This document shows, one piece after another, positions 24,183 through 29,903 of a stretch of 29,903 bases of DNA; position 1 is the first letter of the stretch, and each line of letters begins with the position of its first letter. The notes below the pieces were generated by a model. That model searched no databases and was not told the DNA's origin. It worked only from the letters and a program-made list of their open reading frames with translations. The stretch is taken from NCBI GenBank assembly GCA_039924425.1, contig JBDTAX010000115.1, forward strand, positions 1 to 29,903. The letters run 5' to 3'. The translations under genes and the position numbers were made by a program. The DNA is from GCA-003244245 sp039924425. Its GTDB lineage: Bacteria; Actinomycetota; Actinomycetes; Mycobacteriales; Pseudonocardiaceae.

Positions 24183-26879
24183 TTAGTGGGCGGCTTGGTT
24201 CCAGCTGAGGCCTACTCCCACTGAGATCTCTAGGGGGACGTTGAGAGCATATGCCGCGGCCATTTCGCGGCGTACTAGCGTTTCCAGCGTGGTGCGCTCG
24301 CCCTCGGCGACTTCTAGCACCAGCTCGTCGTGTACCTGGAGCAATGTCCGGGAGTACAGCCCCTCGGCGCGCAACGCCTGGGCGACTTGCAGCATCGCGA
24401 CCTTGATGATGTCGGCGGCGCTGCCCTGGATCGGCGCGTTGAGCGCCATCCGCTCGGCCATCTCCCGGCGCTGCCGGTTGTCGCTGACCAGGTCGGGCAG
24501 GTAGCGCCGACGCCCCATGATGGTCGCGGTGTAGCCGTCCATCCGGGCCTTGTCCACGATGGTGCGCAGGTAGTCGCGGACACCGCCGAAGCGCGTGAAG
24601 TATTCCTCCATCAGCTCGCGGGCCTCCTCGGTGGAGATCCGCAGCTGCGCGGACAGCCCGAACGCGGACAGACCGTAAGCCAAGCCGTAGTTCATCGCCT
24701 TGATCTTGGCGCGCTGCTCGCCGCTGACCGCGGCGGCGTCCACCGCGAACACCCGGGCCGCGGTGGCGGCGTGAAAGTCATGCCCCGAGGTGAACGCCTC
24801 GATCAGCGCGGTGTCCTGGGACAGGTGCGCCATGATCCGCATCTCGATCTGGCTGTAGTCCGCTGTCATCAGCATCCCCCACTGAATGTCACCAGTGCCA
24901 GCGCCGACGACGAAGGCCCGCCGGATCTGCCGTCCGGACTCGGTGCGGATGGGGATGTTCTGCAGGTTCGGCTCGGTGGAGGACAGCCGGCCGGTCGCGG
25001 CGATGGTCTGGTTGTAGGTGGTGTGGATTCGCCCGTCATCGGCCACGGTTTTCCGCAGCCCCTCCACCGTGGTCTTGAGCCGGGTCGCGTCGCGGTGCGC
25101 CAGCAGGTGCGCCAGGAACGGGTGCTCGGTGGAGGCGTAGAGCGTCTGCAGCGCGTCGGCGTCGGTGGTGTGGCCGGTCTTGGTCCGCTTGGTCTTGGGC
25201 ATGCCCAGCTTGTCGAAGAGCACCACCTGCAGCTGCTTGGGTGAGCCCAGGTTGACCTCCTCGCCGATCACCGCGTAGCAGTCCTGCTCGGCTTGCTTCG
25301 CCGCGGCCACGAAGCCAGCTTCCAGCTCGGCCAGCACACCGCTGTCGACGGCGATGCCGGTTGCCTCCAGCTCGGCCAGCTCAGCCAGCAGCGGCAGTTC
25401 CACGTCGGTGAGCAGCGCACGCCCCTCGATCCGGTCCAGCTCGGCGTCCAGCGCGTCCGCCAGCTCGGCCACGGCGCGGGAGCGCAGGATCTCGTCGGAT
25501 ACCCGGGCGGCGGTGTCCTCATCGGCGAACAAGCTCGGTTGGGCGAGCTCCTCCGATTGCACCCGCAGTTCCTTGCGCAGGTAGCGCAGCACCAGGTCGG
25601 CGAGGTCGAACGACCGCTGGCCGGGCCGGACCAGGTAGGCGGCCAGCGCGGTGTCACTGCTCAGCCCGGCCAGGTCCATGCCGCGGGCCCGCAACAGGTG
25701 CACCAGCGGCTTGGCGTCATGTGCGGCCTTGGGCGCCGCCGGGTCGGCCAGCCACTGCGCCAGCGCCCGCTCGTCGTCGGAGCTCAGCGCGCGCGGATCC
25801 AGGTAACCGCCCTCGCCGTCGGCGGCCGCCAGGGTCAGGCTTTCCAAGTCCCCGGCACCGCGCGACCAGCCGCCTCGGAAGGCGAGCGCGGTCCGTCGCC
25901 CGTCCCGGGCGTGCGCGTCCAGCCAGCCGGCCACGCCCCCCGCCTCGAGCATCCCGCCGCGCACCTCGAAGCCCGCTTCAGCTTCCGGCTCGGGGGTGCT
26001 CAGCGTGGCGAACAGCCGGTCCCGCAGCACCCGGAACTCCAGCTCGTCGAACAACCGGTGCACCGCGTCGCGGTCCCATGGTTTCAGGATCAGGTCGGCG
26101 GGACGGGCGGGCAGCTCGACGTCGCGCACCAGTTCGGTGAGCCGGCGGTTGAGCAGCACCGAGGCGAGGTTCTCGCGCAGCGCGTCGCCGGCCTTGCCCT
26201 TGACCGTGTCCACCCGGTCGACCAGGGCCTCCAGCGAGCCGAACTCCCGCACCCATTTCGCCGCGGTTTTCTCACCCACCCCCGGGATGCCGGGCAGGTT
26301 GTCCGAGGGGTCGCCGCGCAGCGCCGCGTAGTCCGGGTACTGCTCGGGCGTCAGGGTATAGCGCGCGAGAACCTCCTCCGGAGTGAACCGGGTCAGCTCC
26401 GAGACGCCCTTGCGCGGGTAGAGCACCGTCACTCGCTCGGTGACCAGCTGCAACGCGTCCCGATCCCCGGTGCAGACCAGCACCTGGAAGCCTTCCGGCT
26501 CGGCTTGGGTCACCAGGGTCGCGATGACGTCGTCGGCTTCGTAGTTCTCCTTGGTGAGCACCGGGATCCCCAGGGTGTGGAGCACGTCCTGGATCAGCGA
26601 CACCTGGCCGCGGAACTCGTCCGGGGTGGTGGCGCGATTGGCCTTGTACGGCGTGAAGGCCTCCGCGCGGAAGGTCTTGCGGGACACGTCGAACGCCGCG
26701 GCGACGTGGCTGGGTTGCTCGTCGCGGAGCAGGTTGATCAGCATCGAGGTGAAGCCGTACACCGCGTTGGTGGCCTGTCCCGTCGCGGTCCGGAAGTTCT
26801 CGACAGGCAGCGCGAAGAACGCCCGGTAGGCCAGCGAGTGACCATCGAGCAGGAGCAACCGCGGTGGGGAAATCGTCAC
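24183..26879 (-). CDS. polA: DNA polymerase I
   Basis: Fills gaps in repair and removes RNA primers. The 898-residue protein starts with a 5'-nuclease domain (about 1-300): LLLLDGHSLAYRAFFAL, CTGDRDALQLV and GIPGVGEKTAAKWV. The middle domain corresponds to the 3'-5' exonuclease but lacks its DxE metal site, so proofreading is probably absent, as in other actinobacterial PolA. The polymerase domain has GRLSSTEPNLQNIP, MTADYSQIEMRIMAHLS (motif A), the finger helix RAKIKAMNYGLAYG (motif B), and LLQVHDELVLEV (motif C). GTG 26879 gives MTISPPRLLLLDG; the frame stays open upstream, but that would run into the divergent thioesterase. TAGACT lies eight bases before the GTG. Confidence 0.96.
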   Translation of the reverse strand: MTISPPRLLLLDGHSLAYRAFFALPVENFRTATGQATNAVYGFTSMLINLLRDEQPSHVAAAFDVSRKTFRAEAFTPYKANRATTPDEFRGQVSLIQDVLHTLGIPVLTKENYEADDVIATLVTQAEPEGFQVLVCTGDRDALQLVTERVTVLYPRKGVSELTRFTPEEVLARYTLTPEQYPDYAALRGDPSDNLPGIPGVGEKTAAKWVREFGSLEALVDRVDTVKGKAGDALRENLASVLLNRRLTELVRDVELPARPADLILKPWDRDAVHRLFDELEFRVLRDRLFATLSTPEPEAEAGFEVRGGMLEAGGVAGWLDAHARDGRRTALAFRGGWSRGAGDLESLTLAAADGEGGYLDPRALSSDDERALAQWLADPAAPKAAHDAKPLVHLLRARGMDLAGLSSDTALAAYLVRPGQRSFDLADLVLRYLRKELRVQSEELAQPSLFADEDTAARVSDEILRSRAVAELADALDAELDRIEGRALLTDVELPLLAELAELEATGIAVDSGVLAELEAGFVAAAKQAEQDCYAVIGEEVNLGSPKQLQVVLFDKLGMPKTKRTKTGHTTDADALQTLYASTEHPFLAHLLAHRDATRLKTTVEGLRKTVADDGRIHTTYNQTIAATGRLSSTEPNLQNIPIRTESGRQIRRAFVVGAGTGDIQWGMLMTADYSQIEMRIMAHLSQDTALIEAFTSGHDFHAATAARVFAVDAAAVSGEQRAKIKAMNYGLAYGLSAFGLSAQLRISTEEARELMEEYFTRFGGVRDYLRTIVDKARMDGYTATIMGRRRYLPDLVSDNRQRREMAERMALNAPIQGSAADIIKVAMLQVAQALRAEGLYSRTLLQVHDELVLEVAEGERTTLETLVRREMAAAYALNVPLEISVGVGLSWNQAAH

Positions 26880-26887
26880 GGCCCGCG

Positions 26888-26893
26888 AGTCTA
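26888..26893 (-). promoter_or_regulatory. -10 hexamer for polA (leaderless type)
   Basis: TAGACT on the minus strand ends eight bases before the polA GTG. It shares two bases with the -10 of the divergent thioesterase gene. Confidence 0.45.
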
Positions 26894-26897
26894 GGCT
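26892..26897 (+). promoter_or_regulatory. -10 hexamer for the thioesterase gene (leaderless type)
   Basis: TAGGCT on the plus strand ends seven bases before the GTG at 26905. The whole gap between the polA and thioesterase starts is 25 bases, so each -35 region must lie inside the other gene. Confidence 0.45.
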
Positions 26898-26904
26898 GGT
26901 CGGC

Positions 26905-27345
26905 GTGACCACGTCTGGTGTCCCCTTCGAGGACAATCCGGCCGTCGCTGAGCTGATGGCTCCCTGGGCGGGCGAACAGCTCATCGACCGAATGGGCATC
27001 AAGATCACCGATTGGGATCCCGAGCGGGTGGTGGGAACCATGCCGGTGGCGCACAACCGCCAGTACTTCGGGCTGCTGCACGGCGGGGCGAGCGCGGTGC
27101 TGGCCGAGAGCCTCGGCTCGATCGCCGCTTGGCTGTGGGGCCGGCCGGACAAGGTTCCGCTGGGGGTGGAGCTGTCCTGCTCGCATCACCGGTCGGCGAC
27201 CGAGGGGGAGGTGACCGGCGTGTGCACGCCGCTGCACCGCGGCGCCACGGTGGCGACCTTCGAGATCCGGATCAGCGACGAGCGGGAGCGTCTGGTCTGC
27301 ACGGCGCGGCTGACCTGCCTGCTGCGCCCGCCCCGTCCGGTGTGA
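26905..27345 (+). CDS. Hotdog-fold thioesterase, PaaI family
   Basis: A 146-residue hotdog protein. The PaaI/YdiI signature is clear: HNRQYFGLLHGGASAVLAESLGS (50-72), with N51, H59 and the catalytic acid E68, followed by GVELSCSHHRSATEGEVTG and the last strands ISDERERLVCTARLTCLL. Members hydrolyse acyl- or aryl-CoA thioesters; the substrate is not predictable. A homologue lies beside polA and pdtaR in other actinomycetes. The GTG at 26905 gives MTTSGVPFEDNP, and a -10 hexamer seven bases upstream supports it. It converges with pdtaR, eight bases apart. Confidence 0.9.
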   Translation: MTTSGVPFEDNPAVAELMAPWAGEQLIDRMGIKITDWDPERVVGTMPVAHNRQYFGLLHGGASAVLAESLGSIAAWLWGRPDKVPLGVELSCSHHRSATEGEVTGVCTPLHRGATVATFEIRISDERERLVCTARLTCLLRPPRPV

Positions 27346-27353
27346 CCTGTCGG

Positions 27354-27980
27354 CTACGTGGACAGGCTTTCCAGGACGGTCTGGGCCACCGCTTTCATGG
27401 TGGTCCGGCGGTCCATCGCGCTGCGCTGAATCCAGCGGAACGCCTCGGGTTCGGTGAGCCCGTGCTGAGCCATCAGCAGGCCCTTGGCGCGCTCCACCGT
27501 CTTGCGGGTCTCCAGCCGGTCGGTCAGCCCGGCCACCTCGTTCTCCAGGGCGGCCAGCTCGCGGAAGCGGGACACGGCAAGCTCCACCGCGGGCATCAGG
27601 TCCTTGCGGCCGAACGGCTTCACCAGATAGGCCAGCGCGCCGGCATCGCGGGCGCGTTCCACCAGGTCACGCTGGCTGAACGCGGTGAGGATCACCACTG
27701 GCGCGATCCGCCGCTCCGCGATGATCGACGCCGCGTCGATGCCGTCCATCTTCGGCATCTTCACGTCCATGATCACCAGATCCGGGCGCAGCGCCTCGGC
27801 TTGCGCAACGGCCTGCTCACCGTCAGCCGCCTCGCCGACCACGACGTAGCCCTCCTCGGCGAGCATCTCGACGAGGTCCAGCCGGATCAGCGCCTCGTCC
27901 TCGGCGACAAGCACCCGGTGCCCGCCCGCCGGCCGGTCCGGCTCGGTGGGCCCCACGCTCGCGTCGGTCTGCGGATCCAC
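27354..27980 (-). CDS. pdtaR: Response regulator with ANTAR RNA-binding domain
   Basis: PdtaR (Rv1626 in M. tuberculosis) receives phosphate from the histidine kinase PdtaS and acts on RNA as an antiterminator. The 208-residue protein has a receiver domain (about 20-140): acidic pocket E27-D28 in VLVAEDEALIRLDL, phospho-acceptor D72 in LVIMDVKMPKMDG, the conserved threonine in VVILTAFSQ and lysine in YLVKPFG. A coiled segment (FRELAALENEVAGLTDRLETRK) leads to the ANTAR domain, VERAKGLLMAQHGLTEPEAFRWIQRSAM. The GTG at 27980 has a G-rich site upstream. PdtaS is not encoded in the window. Confidence 0.94.
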   Translation of the reverse strand: MDPQTDASVGPTEPDRPAGGHRVLVAEDEALIRLDLVEMLAEEGYVVVGEAADGEQAVAQAEALRPDLVIMDVKMPKMDGIDAASIIAERRIAPVVILTAFSQRDLVERARDAGALAYLVKPFGRKDLMPAVELAVSRFRELAALENEVAGLTDRLETRKTVERAKGLLMAQHGLTEPEAFRWIQRSAMDRRTTMKAVAQTVLESLST

Positions 27981-28062
27981 CGTCAGCCCCCGTCTCCTCG
28001 TGGTAACTCCTGACCCGCAACGATAGCCATGAGGCTGGGAACACCCCAGGCCCGTGCACTGC

Positions 28063-28068
28063 TAGCAT
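28063..28068 (+). promoter_or_regulatory. -10 hexamer for tRNA-Leu
   Basis: TAGCAT ends 29 bases before the first base of the tRNA, which allows a short 5' leader for RNase P. No good -35 is visible. Confidence 0.4.
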
Positions 28069-28097
28069 CCGGGTGGTTCACACTGAGTGGTGTGCTG

Positions 28098-28181
28098 GCC
28101 GGGATGGCGGAATAGGCATACGCGGACGCCTCAAAAGCGTCTGTCCTGACGGACATGCGGGTTCGAGTCCCGCTCCCGGCA
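28098..28181 (+). tRNA. tRNA-Leu, anticodon CAA
   Basis: An 84-base class II tRNA. The acceptor arms GCCGGGA (28098-28104) and TCCCGGC (28174-28180) pair fully, with discriminator A. The anticodon stem GACGC/GCGTC closes the loop CTCAAAA, so the anticodon is CAA and it reads TTG. The long variable arm has the stem GTCC/GGAC, and the T arm GCGGG-TTCGAGT-CCCGC is standard. CCA is not encoded. Confidence 0.97.
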
Positions 28182-28230
28182 CATCTCAAACCCTTTCGGG
28201 CTACCACGATCGGGTGAAATTAGCCTGATA

Positions 28231-28236
28231 TAGGGT
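28231..28236 (+). promoter_or_regulatory. -10 hexamer for the mannosyltransferase (leaderless type)
   Basis: TAGGGT lies seven bases before the GTG at 28244, giving the start and suggesting a leaderless message. No clear -35 is seen. Confidence 0.4.
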
Positions 28237-28243
28237 CGATGGA

Positions 28244-29794
28244 GTGACGAGATCCTCGACCAGGCCGGACGTGCCAGTACCGAACGCGCCATGGTCGGGG
28301 CTTGCGCTCGGCGGGGTTTCGCGGGGGACGCTCGCGCTGGGGTTGGTCGGGTCGCTCGCGGTGTTCATCGGTGGGATCGGTTGCGCCGGGATTCCCGTCA
28401 CCGGCCCGATACCCGGTGACGGGTTGTTCGCGGCGCTGGGCTACGGGCCTGGCCGCGAGGTGGCCACCGTGGTGCTCTATCTCGGGTTGGGCCTCATGGT
28501 GTGGGCGTGGATCCGGCTGGGCCGCGACGTCCTCGCGGGCCGGGTCGCCGGCCGCGCGGTGGCGGCTTGCGCGGGGACGTGGCTGGTGCCGATGCTGTTC
28601 GCGCCGCCGTTGTTCACCCGCGACGTCTACTCGTACCTGGCGCAGGGGGCGGTCGCGCTGCACGGTTTCGACCCCTACACCGCCGGGCCGGACGTGCTGT
28701 TGGGGTCGGTGACCGACAACGTCGCCGGGTTGTGGCAGGACACCGGAGCACCGTATGGGCCGCTGTTCCTGCTGCTGGCCAAGGGGGTCGTCGCGGTCAC
28801 CGGCGACGGGGTCATCAGCGGTGTCCTGCTGATGCGGCTGGCCATGCTGCCGGGGCTGGCGATGCTGGGGTATGCGCTGCCCGGGCTGGCCCGTCACCTC
28901 GGCGGGCGGAGCTCGGTGGCGTTGTGGGTCGCGGTGGCCAACCCGCTGGTCCTGACCCAGCTCGTGGGCGGGCCGCACAATGACATTCTCATGGTCGGCC
29001 TGCTGGCGGTGGCCACTCTGCTGGTCCTGGATGGTCGTCATGGCCCGGGGATGACGCTGGCCGCGGCCGCGATCGCGGTCAAAGTGTCGGCCGGCGTCGC
29101 ACTGCCCTTCCTCGTGCTCATCTGGGCCGCCCGGCTTCCCGGTGGCCGGTGGGCTCGCATTGGCAAGGCCGCCGCCGCGAGCTTCGCGATCGTGATGACG
29201 GTCTACCTAGCCGCCAACTGGGCGTTGGGCGTGCCCTTGACCGAATTGCCGGACCTCGCCGCGCCCTTGCGCATCGTGGACTGGCTCTCAGCGCCGACCG
29301 GCGTCGGGGAGATCCTGCACCGGATCCTCGGCCGGGCGACCGGTGTGGACCTGCTCTCGTTCGTCTCGCTTGCCCGGCTGCTCGGGCTGCTCGCCCTCGC
29401 TGCACTCGCCGCCTGGCAGTGCCGCCTGGCCCGTGCGGGTGGCGTCGCGGCGGTGCGCCAGATGGCGGTCATGCTGGCGCTCACCGCGGTGCTCTCGCCG
29501 ACCACGCTGCCCTGGTACTTCACCTGGGCCCTCGCGCTGGGCGCGGCTCTGCCGTGGACGCCCTGGGGACTGTCCCTGCTCACCGCCGGCTCTGTCTGGC
29601 TGATGATCGTCGACTACCCCAACGGGTTCATCGAGCTCTCCAACTGGCCTTACCTCGCCGCCGGAGCCGGCTTCGCCACACTCGCCGCCCTCTCGCTGCG
29701 CTCCGACACTCTCCGCCGGGACACTCTCCGCCGGGTCGGTCGCGGTGCTCAGGCCATGGCGTCCACGGCCGGGGTCAAGGGCGCTTCGGCGTAG
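28244..29794 (+). CDS. mptB: Polyprenol-phosphomannose-dependent alpha-1,6-mannosyltransferase (MptB-like)
   Basis: A GT-C membrane glycosyltransferase of 516 residues with about a dozen hydrophobic helices. The first extracytoplasmic loop carries the catalytic motif FTRDVYSYLAQG (acid D127), followed by HGFDPYTAGPD and APYGPLFLLLAKG. Further signatures are GGPHNDILMVGLL and TLPWYFTWALALG. MptB and MptA extend the mannan core of lipomannan and lipoarabinomannan using polyprenyl-phosphate mannose outside the membrane. The sequence fits MptB best, but the exact linkage is inferred. The GTG at 28244 is supported by TAGGGT seven bases upstream. A 15-base tandem duplication near the end doubles DTLRR. 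The final codons overlap a possible convergent gene by 20 bases. Confidence 0.85.
   Translation: MTRSSTRPDVPVPNAPWSGLALGGVSRGTLALGLVGSLAVFIGGIGCAGIPVTGPIPGDGLFAALGYGPGREVATVVLYLGLGLMVWAWIRLGRDVLAGRVAGRAVAACAGTWLVPMLFAPPLFTRDVYSYLAQGAVALHGFDPYTAGPDVLLGSVTDNVAGLWQDTGAPYGPLFLLLAKGVVAVTGDGVISGVLLMRLAMLPGLAMLGYALPGLARHLGGRSSVALWVAVANPLVLTQLVGGPHNDILMVGLLAVATLLVLDGRHGPGMTLAAAAIAVKVSAGVALPFLVLIWAARLPGGRWARIGKAAAASFAIVMTVYLAANWALGVPLTELPDLAAPLRIVDWLSAPTGVGEILHRILGRATGVDLLSFVSLARLLGLLALAALAAWQCRLARAGGVAAVRQMAVMLALTAVLSPTTLPWYFTWALALGAALPWTPWGLSLLTAGSVWLMIVDYPNGFIELSNWPYLAAGAGFATLAALSLRSDTLRRDTLRRVGRGAQAMASTAGVKGASA
29705..29734 (+). repeat. 15-bp tandem duplication inside the mannosyltransferase gene
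   Basis: GACACTCTCCGCCGG occurs twice in a row (29705-29719 and 29720-29734). It keeps the frame and repeats five residues (DTLRR) in the cytoplasmic C-terminal tail after the last helix. Likely a recent slippage event without functional weight. Confidence 0.8.
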
Positions 29795-29903
29795 CACGCT
29801 GGATCCGCCCGGTCCCACCGAGCACGGGTAGCTGGTCATGGCGGCGCTCGATGATGTGCCCGACGCTCGGTGGGGACGTCCGGGCCTGCGCGGTGATCAG
29901 GCG
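29775..29903 (-). CDS. Unrecognised partial frame at the right edge (C-terminal end)
   Basis: A frame enters from the right edge and ends with TGA at 29777-29775. It encodes 42 residues, including HIIERRHDQLPVLGGTGRI and ending TPKRP. Third codon positions are mostly G or C (roughly 31 of the first 36), as expected for a real gene in this genome, while the other two minus-strand frames are closed. I do not recognise the family. It converges with and overlaps the mannosyltransferase end by 20 bases. A short plus-strand frame from ATG 29838 is also open but has weaker codon bias. Confidence 0.4.
   Translation of the reverse strand, partial: RLITAQARTSPPSVGHIIERRHDQLPVLGGTGRIQRATPKRP

Noticed and set aside
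29814..29874. A 10-bp inverted repeat (CCCACCGAGC with GCTCGGTGGG) after the mannosyltransferase as a terminator
   Set aside because: The arms are 41 bases apart and lie inside a probable coding frame on the minus strand, so chance or coding constraint is more likely.

Overview
The window reads as chromosome of a high-GC actinomycete. Gene order and protein sequences fit a Pseudonocardiaceae-like member of the Actinobacteria: a PriA-type HisA, a CoaE–GrpB fusion, PdtaR (a response regulator with an ANTAR domain), an MptB-like mannosyltransferase, and the conserved order his – trp – lgt – pyk – uvrB – coaE – rpsA – polA – pdtaR also known from Mycobacterium. No taxonomic search was possible, so family level is inference.

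Layout. 1–376: a scar on the minus strand, with a secreted-protein start running off the left edge and the remains of a PIN toxin–antitoxin pair. 419–1048: hisH. 1059–7194: a four-gene minus-strand cassette that splits the histidine operon. 7287–9262: priA, hisF and hisI. 9191–9787: a divergent TetR regulator whose promoter spacer is a palindrome. 9889–15013: trpE, a Trp-operon membrane protein, trpC, trpB and trpA, the last three coupled by 4-base overlaps. 15071–17416: lgt and pyk. 17528–23042: uvrB (-), a DUF402 gene (+), coaE (-) and rpsA (-). 23214–24089: a methyltransferase. 24183–27980: polA (-), a hotdog thioesterase (+) and pdtaR (-). 28098–28181: tRNA-Leu(CAA). 28244–29794: an MptB-like mannosyltransferase. 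The right edge holds an unrecognised partial frame on the minus strand.

The most unusual part is the cassette at 1059–7194. It encodes, in transcription order: (i) an 1103-residue protein joining a trypsin-like protease with an intact catalytic triad, a STAND-like P-loop region that has lost its Walker A lysine, and a PknG-type Ser/Thr kinase with its TPR tail but without the PknG rubredoxin; (ii) a four-helix membrane protein laid out like mycobacterial GlnX; (iii) a solute-binding lipoprotein with no transporter beside it; and (iv) a Trypco1 (trypsin-co-occurring) protein. It looks like the GlnH–GlnX–PknG nutrient-sensing circuit rebuilt around a protease of the kind found in actinobacterial NTPase/protease conflict systems. 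Base composition in its distal half is clearly lower in GC than the flanks.

Two other themes recur. First, many genes have a TANNNT -10-like hexamer only 6–8 bases before the start codon, the arrangement of leaderless transcripts; I used it to choose several starts. Second, small palindromic or tandem repeats sit at gene ends and supply the C-terminal codons of hisI, trpA and uvrB. No trpF is seen, which fits the dual HisA/TrpF role known for PriA.
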